The position numbers and the translations under genes were made by a program. This document shows, piece after piece, positions 36,619 through 49,350 of a DNA stretch of 64,000 nt; position 1 is the first letter of the stretch, and each line of letters begins with the position of its first letter. The notes below the pieces were generated by a model that was given only the letters and a program-made list of their open reading frames with translations, did no database searches and was not told where the DNA came from. The stretch spans positions 1-64,000 of the forward strand of contig JAULBX010029599.1 in NCBI GenBank assembly GCA_032358255.1, in the 5' to 3' direction. Source of the stretch: Heterotrichella gracilis (taxonomy: Eukaryota > Sar > Xanthophyceae > Tribonematales > Xanthonemataceae).

Positions 36619-38384
36619 TCATTGCTTGCCATCCAGCTCTGCCTGGATCTTCTCAAACTCCTTGAGCGAGAACTCGGCATGTTTGAGCTCCTCCATGATC
36701 GCTGCATACTCATTGGCAAGGTCTACAAACTTCTGCCCGTGGCGCACATACTGATCCAGGTGGGTGGAAACCTGTATGGCGGGTCCACAGTCAGAATGAT
36801 TATACAAATTTGTGCAATGCCATGCCGGACGTCACTTTGCAACCCATTCAGTACCCCCCATGGCCCAGGCCTTCAGCGCATTTGTTCCTGGCAATGGTCA
36901 GATCCGTTGCACATGGCCCATTGCCATGCCCCTTGTCACCACTGTAACCCTTGCGGGGTCAACTCAGAGGCAGGCAGTGCCAGGTTCAAGTTTGGTCGGG
37001 TTTATTATGTGCGCATGCACCTTCATATGATGGGGATGAACCACTCCCACCTGTTGATATTTGGCTGTGACCTTGTCCATCTCTTTATCGACTTCCGCCC
37101 TCACCACACGTAGAGCAGGGACGGTTTGAGCTGTGTAGGTGAGCTGTTTTGTTTCCGCCTCGAGCAGCGATAGCTCCTGTGCCAGCTGGTGGCCATGTGC
37201 AATCTCGCGTGCTAGTTGCGCACGATCATGACCCTGCAGCAGGGCAGGTTCTGTCAAATCTCGGAGGCAACGGCAACCCTGCAACAATTGTTAGATGGAA
37301 ATGGGTGCACATGGAGCGTGAACAGTGACAGGTGGATTGGTCCAATACCTGGTACAGATCTAGTTTGTACTTGCAGGCTATCTGAGTTGAGAGTTCGCCT
37401 AGCTCTTCCAACTGCTCAGCGTGTGCCTTGAACTGCACAGCTACATCAGACCATGACTCCCGCAGTGTTGCTTCAGCTTGCCGCTGCTTGAGCAGTTTTG
37501 CAGCCAGAAATTCTAAGTGCGCTTCGTCATCCCACTTGCCTAAACAAAACGCTACCAATGAATATACCATATAACAAGATGGTCCATTGAGGTTACATTA
37601 ACCCACCACAGTACCTGAGAACCCGACACTTTCAGCCAGCCATTGACCTTTCTCCCGCAACTGCTGCTCGATGAGGGGCAAGAGCAGCTTGCCTTGCACC
37701 TGCAGCATTGCCTAGTCAGAGAGGGCAAGTGGGCTCCTTGTGAGCACTCAGCAAGAGGGGAAGCCCCTACCGCACCTGCAACTGCTCATCAGACGGGAGG
37801 TACTCCAGCACAGCTTCTTGTGTCAGACCAAACACAGTGCTCGAGGAACCAAAAATGTCGCGGTCTGGTTCTGAACAGCAACACCAAAAGTGTGGGGAGG
37901 GGCAAACCAAGGTATATGCATGCAAACAATAATTGTGTAGAACCAATGCATGCACTCGTTATACATACCTGTGGACTCCTGTCTCGATTGCAGCTGCAAT
38001 TTTGGCAGCGCTTGAAGCACCTGGTACGCGGAAAAGCCAGCAGTTACGGCATGTTCATTCAGTTGCCCATGCCGCACTGCAACGATTTCATATGCATGCA
38101 CAACCTTTTTGCAAGGCAACCCACCTCCAGCTGTTCTCGGACGTTTTGCAAAACCGTTGGGTCGATGCTGCTGAACTGGTTCTGAACATCTGCAGGCACG
38201 GACGACAAACCGGATGGGTGCTCCAGTGCCTCCAGTAATGCCTCAAAGACAGCATCTACAAGTAAAAACCTGGAAGGTTTTCCAAAGGACATTGTTAGTC
38301 TATTGTCACACTTTGGATAGAAATCAATTTTGGCACCATGCTACTAGAGAGCGCTTACTTCAGGTGCGGGTTGTCGGCATCCAT
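36619..38384 (-). CDS. AUG4: Augmin complex subunit 4 (HAUS4 homologue)
   Basis: Eight exons close in phase to give 324 residues: 38384-38359, 38269-38125, 38020-37969, 37870-37776, 37699-37615, 37539-37349, 37278-37051 and 36771-36619. The first exon is only 26 bases (MDADNPHLK spans its junction). Landmarks shared with plant AUG4 as I recall it are VPADVQNQF near the start, the middle LLLPLIEEQLREKGQWLAES, and a C-terminal coiled-coil half. That half has LEAETKQLTYTAQTVPALRVV followed by VSTHLDQYVRHGQKFVDLAN and the final LKEFEKIQAELDGKQ. Augmin binds gamma-tubulin complexes to existing microtubules and nucleates branches in spindle and cortical arrays. Nearly all of the second half is predicted coiled coil by its heptad pattern. 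Confidence 0.88.
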
Positions 38385-39060
38385 CTCGTTTTGACCTCCA
38401 CCCTGGCACTTCTCCCTTACTGATGCAAACCAAAAGGACTGGTTCGTTGGCTGTGCGTGGAAAAATTGGCTAAGTGAGAACAAGACCACCCCTTCAAAAG
38501 CAGCTGCCACTGCCAATGGCACTGGAGCTCCTGCCTGCAAGGAAGTTGATGCCTATCCTGGTATTCACGGTATTATGCCCCCTTGTGACAACCTCGCCAT
38601 TGTGGAGAAACGTTCCAACCAGGGAGTGGGAGTACTCCTTTGGGTTACCAATGCTTAAAATCGTAGCTAAGCTGGTGGTATGTTATCTGCTGTCAACAAC
38701 TCAAGAGAAGTAGGCCTAGGGTAACCAAGAATTCTCAGTGATCCTTGTTTATGTCTCAATCTTTTGCATCAACTATCACAGTACCTGGATTGACTTCTTC
38801 AAAGTGTGGTGAGCAGTACGATGCATTCCATCCAAAATTGAACATAAAATAAAAATACTGAAGCATTTGCATCATGCAGCTGTCCTGTGCAGGCACGTCC
38901 ACTGGCAACGCCATTGAAAAAAGCAAAACATTTCAGCCTGAGGGCTGATTGACCAATGCATAGCCCTCAAGTACAATGAGTACTCATCCCTTACAGGTAC
39001 AGAGGTGGGACCAGAGATGGGACCAGAGGGGGTATGGGCTGCTGAAGGGGCATGGCGTGA
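38385..39060. promoter_or_regulatory. Upstream region of AUG4, downstream of the SGNH gene
   Basis: These 676 bases lie between two minus-strand genes. They should contain the SGNH 3' UTR and the AUG4 promoter. No recognised motif. Confidence 0.4.
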
Positions 39061-41921
39061 TCAGCCGCCTCCTACAAGGCCGGCAGGGCAGGTGTAGTCT
39101 CCCAGGGGACCACCGTTTGGCATGACATTGTAGATGCAGTGCACATCCACCGAGTGCTCATGGGCGTGAATCAGGTTCTCGTTTGCCCTCCGGAACATCT
39201 TGGTCATGGCAGGCTCTGTGCAGCTGAACTGGAAGCTGGACAGCTCAAAACGCCCACCGGGGGGGAGCCCAGTCACTTGTACCTGAACAGAGCAGAAAAC
39301 AGATGAGAATAGTCGATTTGATGATCAGTACTGGCTGCTGGCTTCACACTCAAATCAGTTGGTTGCCGCATGCAGTTGCAGCAGTAGCTGCGCATGTTTG
39401 ACGGGGCAGATCAAAGGAGGAACAGCTGTGCATCACAACAGCAGTGCCCCTGCATGGACCAGGATGCTGACTCCCAAGGAAAATTCCCTGGTTCCCCCAT
39501 CGTCATGACCATGGTTGGTGGGGTTGGTGACGGGGGCCAAGAATTGAAAAGCGGCCGGTTATGGCAAACCTAGAACAATGGCGAGGTGAATCCAAACAAG
39601 GAAGGGTCAATCACCTGGATCAAACAGTTGCCAGCCATGTCCACAGCACCATACGAAAAGAACTCCTCTGTAACAGCACGAGCGTATGACCCGTCCAGCG
39701 TCATGACCTCACACCCGCAATCCGCCTCGCAGGAAACAAGGGCGGTTCCCATGGGCGCAACCCCGCTGCGCACGTAGCCCACACCAAAGGAGGCCTTCGT
39801 GCTGAATTGGTTGAACATCTTGCCCGCGCAAGTGTTTGAGTTGAGCTGCGGGCATGTCAGGCGTACAGGTTAGCATCGGCCTCAATCCGAGGCTGATGTG
39901 GCTGCAAATGACCCTCTCAGAGTTATGAGGATAGCAGCATTGACCTAGCAGCGGTCCTGGTACCATACATGCTGTGTGTGCAGAGCACAGCATATCCCAA
40001 TTGGAGCTGCATGAACAACTGGATATGCAGGCATGCAATGGTGAGCGGACCTGCGTGCAATGCAATGCAATGCAATGCTTCGTCATACCCTGAATCGAAT
40101 CACAGCGTTGTCTGTCGTGGCAATGTACGCCGACCTGTTCCTTCCGTTGTGTTGGACTTCTCCCCACACAAAGCCCTGGTTTTGTGCCACAGGCATGGCT
40201 TTGAATGCATCATCATGCAGGCACAGCGACGTTTCATGGGCATTGCCAGGCATCATGGGCTCCATCAGTGGCTGTGCTGCTGATTTCGTGTCTGCGTCTG
40301 TTATTGGGTTCAGCAACACATCCCCGGCAAGGTCTTGGAGGTAGCCAATGACCAAGTCACCAAGGTACCTGAAGCACCACAAATGCGAGTAATGTTTGTA
40401 TGCATTTAGGCATGCTTTGAGGTTGTGGCACAACATCAGGGTTGACACGCATTGAGGGATCGAGGCAAACATTGAGGCTCGAGCCAATGATAACAGCAGC
40501 ACAGAGGCTGGTCTCACTCCATTACCTGTGGCCAAGAGGATTCGGGTGTGCCGTATCGCACTGAATCTCTTCATAGGTGAACCCAGTCACGTTTTGCACC
40601 ATCAAATCGTATGCTGCATTCCTGAACGATAAGCTAGGCACCTTGTAGTACTGAGCAATGATGTCCAGCGCGTCTTCATCGGTGTCATAGAATCTGCCGT
40701 GTGCATGGAATATCGCATACCAGTGCAGGACCATGACTGCTGGGCGGTTGGTGCCGCTCAGCAATTTGCGCAGAATAACCTCAAACCCCTGCCTGCAGTG
40801 GATGCAATGTAGTCTCAGCGACCAGCAGTGGATGCTGATCAATTTGTGATCACACATATTCAGTACACAAACAACCATTGGTTTGGAAGTGGTGGGTAAT
40901 CATAACACTGAAACAAAATGCACAGGATAGAATGTGGCTAAGTCCAGGTGGGTAGGAAATCGCGCCACCAGCACACCAGCACCAGCACCGGCACCAGCAC
41001 CTGCACCCATTAGTTGAAGTTGCACAGAAATACAAACTTACCGCAAGGGCGTGTACAAGTCCTTCCTTGCAAGGAAGAAGTCGTTGAGCGTGATCTCAAA
41101 CACCACCAGGTCCACGTCTTCAGGGATCATGTCATACAAGCAGTTCATGAACCAGAAGGACGTGATGGCTCCAACAGATGGGTTGAAGAACTGCACTTCC
41201 GCAGCTGGAAACGTTTCGTTTATCCACTGGAACACCCGGTATGCATACGCCTCCTTGCCTGCAAACGCTGTGCCATCGCCAGCTGATATGCTACCACCCA
41301 CCACTGCCACCTTGACACTGCCACCTACAGAGACACCGCCGGGGAGTGTCAACTTGATTAACACCACAACCACCGCCTTTCAACAACCAGCCTAGTACAG
41401 ACATTGCCACTTGCCTTTTAGTAGCTTATTGAGGGCGATTCGCACACGTGCTGTGTCGCCAACAACCCCCCTCCCAGCACGCAACCTCTCACTGGGCAGA
41501 GTGGTTGGGTGGAAGTATATCTCCTTCAGCTTTGCAGCCACCTTCATGACCAAGCCATCACTGTAAGCTCTAAGGCCAATTGGCAGCAGGAGCACAAGTG
41601 CATTACACACAAGTGCAATGTGTTGTTGCAAACAAGTCAAGAATATGAGCAAAGCCTCCCAGGCTGTCCACCTACATCTTCACTGCTGAGCTTGAGGTAG
41701 TGAAGGCTTTCAGGTGCCCTCACGTATGTGGGTGGGTTCACACTGGCCCAGGCGTCGCTCATGTGCAGGGCCTCGTTGTCTGGCCCAACATGACACCCAC
41801 CCAAGGGATCAAAGCTATGTCGAAAGGTAGCAGCTGCGCTGTGTACCAGCTGCGCTGTGTGCAGAGCTAGGCATACCATGCACCATGCTGGGAGTAGGCC
41901 CAGCCTGGAGTGTGTCACCAT
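39061..41921 (-). CDS. Secreted SGNH/GDSL-family hydrolase
   Basis: Seven phase-consistent exons encode 561 residues: 41921-41672, 41567-41415, 41324-41042, 40792-40526, 40368-40089, 39845-39615 and 39282-39061. The start ATG gives a signal peptide (MVTHSRLGLLPAWCMVCLAL). The SGNH blocks are the nucleophile serine in VKVAVVGGSISAGDG (about residue 145), the DLVVFEITLNDFF segment with the block III Asn-Asp, and a catalytic CDTAHPNPLGH Asp-x-x-His (about residue 310). After it comes a C-terminal half with several Cys (NTCAGKMF, SCEADCGCEVM, YTCPAG) that I do not recognise as a named domain. The likely role is an extracellular or vacuolar esterase, lipase or polysaccharide acetyl-esterase; the substrate is unknown. 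The second intron begins GCAAGT (GC-AG), as phase requires. Confidence 0.85.
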
Positions 41922-42095
41922 CCCCTGGAATGCCCACAACGCATGGCTGGTCAGCTTTCTCCGTACGGGGTACTATGGGGTGGTTACTAAGCACAACTGC
42001 TCAATACCGACTAGCAAGAGGGGGGTGGCGTAAAAACTAGATCTGGGCGCAAACGTATATGCATGCATATGCATGCATGTTGGCGAAAAAGAATA

Positions 42096-42254
42096 ATGGT
42101 GTCCATGCAAGCTCGTCGTTTGCTGCTGGAATGGGTAGTCCTTCTTTTGTTTGCGCGAAGTATCACTTCAGAAGTGATACAAGACCCGCGCACTTCTTCC
42201 TTTGTCAAGTTGCAGCAGGCGAACCAGTTTTTTGTCAAAGGTGGAGTACAATAA
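42096..42254 (+). CDS. Possible 52-residue secreted small ORF
   Basis: A single open frame starts MVSMQARRLLLEWVVLLLFA and reads like a signal peptide followed by a short hydrophilic tail (SSFVKLQQANQFFVKGG). It sits in the gap between the divergent SGNH and HEAT-protein genes. It contains a 21-base palindrome at 42160-42180 in its coding part. It could equally be a chance frame or an upstream exon of the HEAT gene. Confidence 0.3.
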   Translation: MVSMQARRLLLEWVVLLLFARSITSEVIQDPRTSSFVKLQQANQFFVKGGVQ

Positions 42255-42508
42255 TAAAGTATGACAGATATCAACGTAGAGGCTCAACTTGGCTCAGCGA
42301 GCCTTATTATTGGTTGACGAGCAGTACTATTCTGAGTGCATTGCTTCTATCAGTTTGCTAGCACAGAAAACATCTCACAAGCTTCCTTCGCCCGGCATGC
42401 ATTCGTGGCATGTCAGGGTCAGGGCAAAACCCGCTGCACACAGTACACGCGTGCTCCCTGGTTTCCAAAACCTTCGCTCTGTAACGTTGCTGCATTAAGC
42501 CTGTTGCA

Positions 42509-45500
42509 ATGGCAGGACCTCAGTTGCGCGTGCGTCTTGCGGAAGTGGTGGTGCAGTTGAATGAGAGAGAATTGGCAGAGCAGGCCTTCCTTGCAGGGCA
42601 GCTGCTCGTAAAGTCGGTGACCAGGTCTTCAGAAGTCCATTTTATCCTACAGGAGCTACTCACAGACCGACTTCCTTGGTCAGAACGGTCTAGGCGGTAC
42701 AGATTCATGTATGTTGGCCAACATAAACTGCTCAGATTTGTGTGCAGTCCAGGTATTTGCCCGGCCCTAGGGCAAGCCTTGAAGGCTGTCATTGCACCAC
42801 GTGTCTCGCTGGTTGCAGGCTGGCAGCGCACACCCTGCAGCTACCTATCCAGCTTGTGCAAAAGGCCACCTTGCAGCTAGCTCAGCAGTGCTTGGTGGAA
42901 CGCGTTGGCGAGGAGCTTTCCAGCCACAGCATGGCGGCCCTGGTTGACTTGTTGCAGCAGCTTACAGCGGCAACCGCTCAACAGTGGGCTCTATCTGTTG
43001 GCTCAGACTTGAAAGCACATGCACCACCAGCAGAGGCTGCGCAGGTGCTGCACCAGCGGTTGCTGCAGCCGTTCTTGAGAGCTGCCTCCAGGTGCCGGCC
43101 GCAGCACAAACCCTTAACCCTAAACCCTGGAACAGTTCTCGAGAGCTGCGCCTCCAGGTGCCTGCCGTAGCATGCAGGCTAAAAGATTAAACCCTTAACC
43201 CTAAATGCTCTTGAGTGCTGCCTCCAGGTGCCCTGCCGTGGCACAAACCTTAAACCCTAGACCCTAAACCCTGAATGGATCGGAAAGCTGCCTCCAGGTG
43301 CCTGTTGTAGCATCACTTGTTGTCTGCTTGCGGATAATAACTCCTTCAACTGCTTGGGGCCATGTTCTCAAGGGTGGACAAAGTAGTAAAACACGTGCAC
43401 GTGTGCTGCATAGGGGCCCAGCAAAAGTACGGCTGAAGCAGGGCTGCATCATGATGCACGCCATCCTCAGGGAGCTTAGCAATTGGGCCAGTACGCCTGG
43501 GGTGGAGCAGTGTGTTTCCATGTACCTCAGCGCGCTGGTGGGCGCGATCATGGCAGGTAAACGTTCCTTGGTATATTTCACTCAGCACTGCATGGCGCAT
43601 GGCACTGTTGTTGGGCGCTGGCAGCGAGGGGAGGGGTGTGTCACTGCATGTATGGACTACATGCATTGCGGCCGTGCAGCCACATTGGCAGTCAAACTTG
43701 TACATGATTGTGCCACCTAATGCTGTCCTGGCTTTGGGTGTGCAACCTCCTTGCTCCATGCACGCGCAGACAGCTCAGCACACGCGATAATCAACCCTGT
43801 ACACGTGCAGACCTGACTGAGCGTGATTTTACCATAGCCTCTACCTTGCGGCCGATTGCCTTCTAACCTGCCTGTGGGTAACTGCAGGTAGCATCCAAAG
43901 CAACGTCGCTGAGCTGTACTTGCCCATCAAACAGTGCCTGGAAATCCTGGGAGAGAGCACAAAGGTGGACGCTGTACAAGCAATCACAACCATGTGCATG
44001 GACAACATTCACGATGCTACTGACTGGACTCTGCGCAAGGCAGCGATCAGCACCATCGCCGTGCTCGTCACCTCCATACAAGTATGGCAGCCGATCGGAA
44101 TTTACAGAATATCAATATGCATGCCCTGCATTGAAGCATCTGTGTGCTGTGTCTCCCATGCTCCTACCATTTGTCAAAGCTTTAGGTGCCAACTTGTCCT
44201 TGTCGCTCAAAATTTAATGGGAGTGCAAGAAGGGCACCTGAGCAGGTCCCCATGCGCAGGCCTTTTACCGCAAAGGAGACGGCGACTGGCAGCTCCAGAA
44301 CACACCCAATGTAGCAGCACTTGCAGCTCACAAGGCGAAGTTGGTTGCCGCCCTGGCCAATGCAGCAAGATGTGACAGGATTGCCAGTGTGCGGGAGGCT
44401 TCCAGGGGTGTGTTGCATGAGCTGGGGGCGCTCCCTGCTGGTGCAGATGCAGCAGTGGGGCAGGAATGCATCTTGGTGGAACAGGACGCCAACAGAGTGC
44501 AACCGCGTCATGCTCAGCGGGTCCTTCCTAGGCAGCTGCAGCTGCAGCGCATGAGGTGTGTGAGCAATGCTTATAGGCGGGAAGGACCATTGCATGGCAT
44601 AATGTATTTGCCCGCAAACACAGCGTGGTCCCCGACGCGCCTTGGAGAAAATCGGGCCATATCATATCGGCAAGACTGCATTACAGGTCAGCAGGACCAG
44701 CACCATTGCTGCAAGTTTCCTCACCCGGTACATGCAATGCAGGAACATCCAAACCTCAGCAACGCACTGCAGGAAATGGGCGCCTGACAGGGTTTGGAAA
44801 CCCCCATCTGCTCACAATCCCAGGAAGAACAAGCCGTTGTACAAGGTACACCAAATTGACTCAACTCACACAGCGGGCTTTGAGGACCAAGTTGGGCTTG
44901 TGTGCCCACCTTTCGACCAGCTTGAAACGCAGGACTTGGACTTTGGCGTCCAAGTTTTCACACCCAAAAGCCCACCGCCTGCTGCAACGGACAAACCTAA
45001 TGCAGTGCCACCCAGCCCAACACGGCGGCAGTGCTCCTCAAACCAACTCAGCCCACCGGTATGTCCCTCCTTCCTCCTATTCGATGCCACTGCCCCAGCA
45101 TGACACACTTCTTTATCAAACGGTGTAAATTAGAGGCCAATGCGCCCCAAGGGCAAATGGGCCCGGCTGCTTTGGTATGATCTGGTATGATGTGTCTTGC
45201 TGGGTAGGTAACGGGCTTCACCTTGTCATGTACAGGACCATGTGTGGGGTAAGTGTCGCACTTTCCGCTAAGATAACTATCATGGATGCGCAGGTGCATC
45301 CTTCCTGTAGGCAAACTCAGTCACCCGAGTGCACAGTCAATCTGGATGTGAGAACCAGCCAATCGCATTTCAACATCAACTGGAGCATAGGCAATGAATT
45401 ACGGTAATACCACAGGCAAATGCGCAAGTTCTTCCACATACGCACCGGAGGTTGCTGGTTGAAATTGCTGCAAAGTGCTCCATTGACTTATGAAAACCGA

Positions 45501-48500
45501 TCACATGGCCTGTTGCTGTTGCAGGGACGGTGTGGAGATGATCAATGCCCGCGTTGAAAGCCCAACAGGGCACATTGACCTGGGCATTAGCATGACCATA
45601 GTGGACGATTCCCCTACATACACATCAAGGTAACCATCAAAATCACGCTGAACCCTCAAACTGCTGCTTAATGCCACTATACTACACTCTCGGGGATGTG
45701 CAACTTCATTGTAGCCGATCTAGCCAATATCAACCATAGCAAGTCAATGTTTTTATTATGGCGCATCCCACAACAGTCAAATGAATAGTCTGAGGCCACA
45801 TGCACCATGCCAACGTCTTGCCAATCTACAGGTGCACTGAGCTTGGCAAACAACAGGCATTGTCAGCTGCAAGCCCAGAGGCCTTGCCGCGGTTTTGTGC
45901 TCCAGGCATTGCTGAGATCGGTGGTGAATTTGCACCACCGGGCAGGCCTGCTAACAGTTCTGACAAGCAGCATTCAGAGGACAACATGATTGCCAGCACT
46001 GCGTCTCATCAGGATCGTTCAGAAGCCTGTGGTCAATCCTCAGAAGGTAATGCCAAATCGTGGGCATTATCAATACATGGTGAATTTGGGTACATGCATG
46101 TGTTTGCAATTAAATACTTCACTTCATAAAAATAAAACCACTTCATGTCGCGCAATCTCTGGACCACTGGACATGATCTGTTGCAATGAGTGAGCTTGGA
46201 TTTGCCTACGCATTTTTACTGTCGAATTGTTTATCAAGAAGTTAATCAATTGGATCTGCCATAGCCATATGGTATGGTCTCCCAATATTTTACACTGTTG
46301 TGTGGTCCCTTAGAACCTTCAGCAACCCCTTCGCGGCGCCGAAGGAAGTGGGGCTCAGGCGTGTGCTGGACTATACCCAGTGACAGCAGCAGGGAGGTCA
46401 ACAGCAGCCCACAAGGTCAAGAGCAGCAGATGCACACTGACACCAGGGCGACACCTGAGCAGCTGATGGATAGTGGACATAGCTACTGCCCATCAGCACC
46501 TAGCTCGCCACAACACATGGTGCCGCCTGCGCAGCATGGGCAGCAGAATGTGCAAACAGCTATTGAGCGGCATCAGGTTACGACGGGTGCAGTGATGCAG
46601 CAGCCGCCCAGGGTGCATTCACGAGATGTAGGGCTGAGCCCAATGCAAAGCAATATGACCATGGGCAAGGGCAGCTTGAGCGCAGAACCCTTTTCCTCGC
46701 CAGCTGTACAACATGTTGCATGCCAGTCACCAAATCCATCCGAGGCTACAGCTGTCCCCAAACTAGCTATTTCCCCAGCATGCAATGGCTCACCCAGGAA
46801 TTGCATTGGCAATGCTGCCCAGCTGCCCAGCATTTCCCGCTGTGATTCCCCAACATTGTGCAGTGCGGCGCCTGATGATATCAGCTCGTTCAGGTTCAGT
46901 GATGGTATCAGGCACCTTTTGAACAGCAATGCGTCAAGCCAGGACATCAAACAGTTCATGCAGAGCAGTGTGGCGGCAGGTGATGGCAAAGGAGCAAACA
47001 GTCCTGGTGGATCTGCAAGTTTGCAGGTGAACATGCATGCCATACTGTCTGTGCAATCTCCCTACGTGTTGCAACTAACGAATTGCAAATGCACTTTAGT
47101 ACTCAACAATGCATCTTGTCACTATCTGTGATGGACGTGTGCCGCCTAGCAACAATTGTTGTTGCAACCCTAGCCTCACGCAGCATGTCATTGACGGGCG
47201 ACACTGTGCATTATACCTTCCACAAATATTTCCCCTTCACATCCACTGTCTTGAAATCTTGACGATTACTCAGACGTCTCACTTGAATTGCACTCTCCCC
47301 TGCAGCAGCCAGTGAATGTCCGGGGATCATGCTCACCAACCATGCAGCAGGAGATGCCACCTCCTGCACAGTGTGCACAGCAGAGCAGATCCCCACCCCT
47401 CACCACCCGCCCTGTAGGACCTGATCCAGCATTACAGCAGCAGCAAACAGCGCTGCCAGTTTGTGAGGCCACAGCAACGTCACATACATTGCAGCCTATT
47501 GGCAATCAGCCTCAAGCGCACCAGGCTTTGCATGCCAGCCCCAACAAACCTGCTCAGGCTCACCCCTCGCCACCACCCAGTACCTGTGCTGAAGCAGGTG
47601 CACCAGATAATATTATGCACATGACGTCGCCTCCTCCAGCGCCTCTGCAGTACCCCAGCGATGTTGATGTGCAGGCGCCAAGGGCTGTACAACATGCATA
47701 TGCAGCTGCAGGACAGAGTCAACCACAGCTGTCAGTGACCAGTCATGCTGCTGGCGCACACAGTGGTGGTGGGCTGGCCAGCTCACAATCAATCAAGTTG
47801 GATGTGCCGGGGTCTGCAGAGTCAGGTGGCAGCCAGGCAAGTAGCCTTTCATTGAGGGCCTCAGATATGGGCCATGCTGAGAGCAGCAACCCTCCTGGTG
47901 CAGCATGCATTGGCAATGATTTGAGACAGCGGCCCCCTTTGTTCGAGTCTTTGGAGTCTCCCGATGCCACCATGCCAACCACACATTGTCAAGTGCGCAG
48001 CGACTGTTTCTCTACTAGCGTGCTGCCAATGGATGTGGCCATCAACCCCCTCTTTGGCTGCTCTGTTGGATCCTCAGAGGCTACGCCGGGGGCGAGGGAT
48101 GCAGGCTGTGTCCAGCTGTCTAGGTCAGCTCAGGATGGCAGGGACGCATGCCACCACGAAGCGTGTGAGCTCATTGTGACAGTTCAGCAACTTATGCAGG
48201 AAAATGCTGCTGAAATTCAGGTGAGATTGTGAGTGCCTTGTGCATGGCGTGTTGTTGTGTTACTGCGGTCAGGCTGACCCTGCCAAGTGCACGCTCCAGG
48301 AGCACCGGCAGCGTGTGGACGTGTGGGAAGCGGACCAGCTTGGCTTACTATTACAGGCTCAGCTTGCTCGTAACCAACAAGCCATGGATGCAATCCTAGA
48401 GAGCGAGACGCAGCTGTACCAAAGATCCCTGGAGGGACGCTTGCACCAGATTGCGCAGACGCTCGAGAAGGAGACAGCCACCTTGTGGTGGGCAAAAAGG

Positions 48501-48611
48501 CTGGTGCTCAGCAGCTTGCAGCAGCTCGACAACTTGCTGCAAAGGCCTGACGTGCCCCAACAGTCTGACACTCTGCCACATTCTCGTGCTGTGCCACCAG
48601 CACTGACTTGA
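42509..48611 (+). CDS. HEAT-repeat protein of TORTIFOLIA1/SPR2 type with long disordered region
   Basis: Twelve phase-consistent exons encode 1262 residues: 42509-42708, 42819-43091, 43414-43556, 43888-44081, 44260-44555, 44773-45058, 45294-45403, 45525-45629, 45832-46046, 46314-47026, 47306-48220 and 48273-48611. The first 370 residues are HEAT-like helices, e.g. RLAEVVVQLNERELAEQAFL, QCVSMYLSALVGAIMA, DWTLRKAAISTIAVL and RIASVREASRGVLHEL, which resemble the N-terminal repeats of plant TORTIFOLIA1/SPIRAL2 microtubule proteins. A Gln/Pro/Ser-rich disordered stretch of about 650 residues follows. The last exon is a predicted coiled coil (LLLQAQLARNQQAMDAILES, LEGRLHQIAQTLEKETATLW). Microtubule plus- or minus-end binding is inferred from the HEAT similarity. 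The C-terminal part has no recognised relative. Confidence 0.75.
43128..43318 (+). repeat. Three echo copies of the second HEAT exon end
   Basis: Exon 42819-43091 ends cttgagagctgcctccaggtgcc across its donor. Copies follow in the intron at about 43135-43163, 43208-43237 and 43277-43308, each with CTCCAGGTGC, separated by CCCTTAACCC/CCCTAAACCC motifs. Each copy keeps a usable-looking AG-GT donor. Confidence 0.85.
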
Positions 48612-48777
48612 CAGTCATGAAGGCTGCAATCGGTTGTCAACCACTCATTCTACGCTCATCAAGTTGATCCACTGGATGGATTGCCGCAATGTGGGCCGCT
48701 CACAAGCTCACAAGTGTGTGTACTGCGTCTGCATGCTTGTTCAGATAGTACTCATGTTTGCTGCTGCTACCTCTGCC

Positions 48778-49350
48778 TCATTTTTGCTTTGCTGCTTCTA
48801 CCTCCGCCTCATTGGGTAGGAACCCCATCAACCGCCCTGTACAGGCATGCAGTAGGGTAAGGGCTGCGCAGTTGAACTCCATGAGTATGCCAAGCAGCAC
48901 ACCAAAGCATATCACGTACCAAAAGAGTTCTGATACGCCAAGTAGAAGCCCGCAAGTCCGCCAATCGTGGCTCCAAACCACATTGATGGAATTGGGATCC
49001 TCGACTTCATGCCTGAGTAGCAACCAACAGCATGAGCCTGAGCAACCGGGTGTGGAGAGCATGCACAGAAACTCTTAATTGCAAGCAATTGCAAACTGCA
49101 CAGGGGTAACCCTGCACTCACCAGCGCTGTAGCCCACAGGGAAGGAGACTGCAGTGCATGCCCCCCATAGCCCATAGTCCTTCCAGCGGTAGTTTCCAAC
49201 TGCAGGCAGGCAGAGCAGGTGTTGCAAAGGTTTATAAAAAAGCATTTACGCAGCAACACTCCAGGAAAGCCACTCCAACCCACCAACTGTCCAGAAACCA
49301 GGTGCCCTGTTCACAACTGGGTACTTGGGCTCATCTAGGATAACGCCCAT
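48778..49350 (-). CDS. Small membrane protein resembling a plant complex I accessory subunit
   Basis: Four phase-consistent exons (49350-49284, 49199-49122, 49012-48920 and 48836-48778) encode 98 residues starting MGVILDEPKYPVVNRAPGFW. A membrane segment pair (GLWGACTAVSFPVGYSAG and SMWFGATIGGLAGFYLAYQN) is followed by the hallmark SFGRLMGFLPNEAEVEAAKQ. The AYQNSxGRLMGFxPNxxEV motif is one I associate with the small plant mitochondrial NADH dehydrogenase B9/NDUFA3-like (fiber protein) family, an accessory subunit of the membrane arm. There is no cleavable targeting peptide. Recognition rests on a short motif, so the family name is moderate. Confidence 0.7.

Noticed and set aside
39061-41939. 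Start of the SGNH gene at 41939.
   Set aside because: That position is a TTG. The first in-frame ATG (41921) begins a good signal peptide.
48240-48611. Separate small coiled-coil gene.
   Set aside because: Its frame and acceptor close in phase with the preceding HEAT-gene exon, so it is that gene's last exon.
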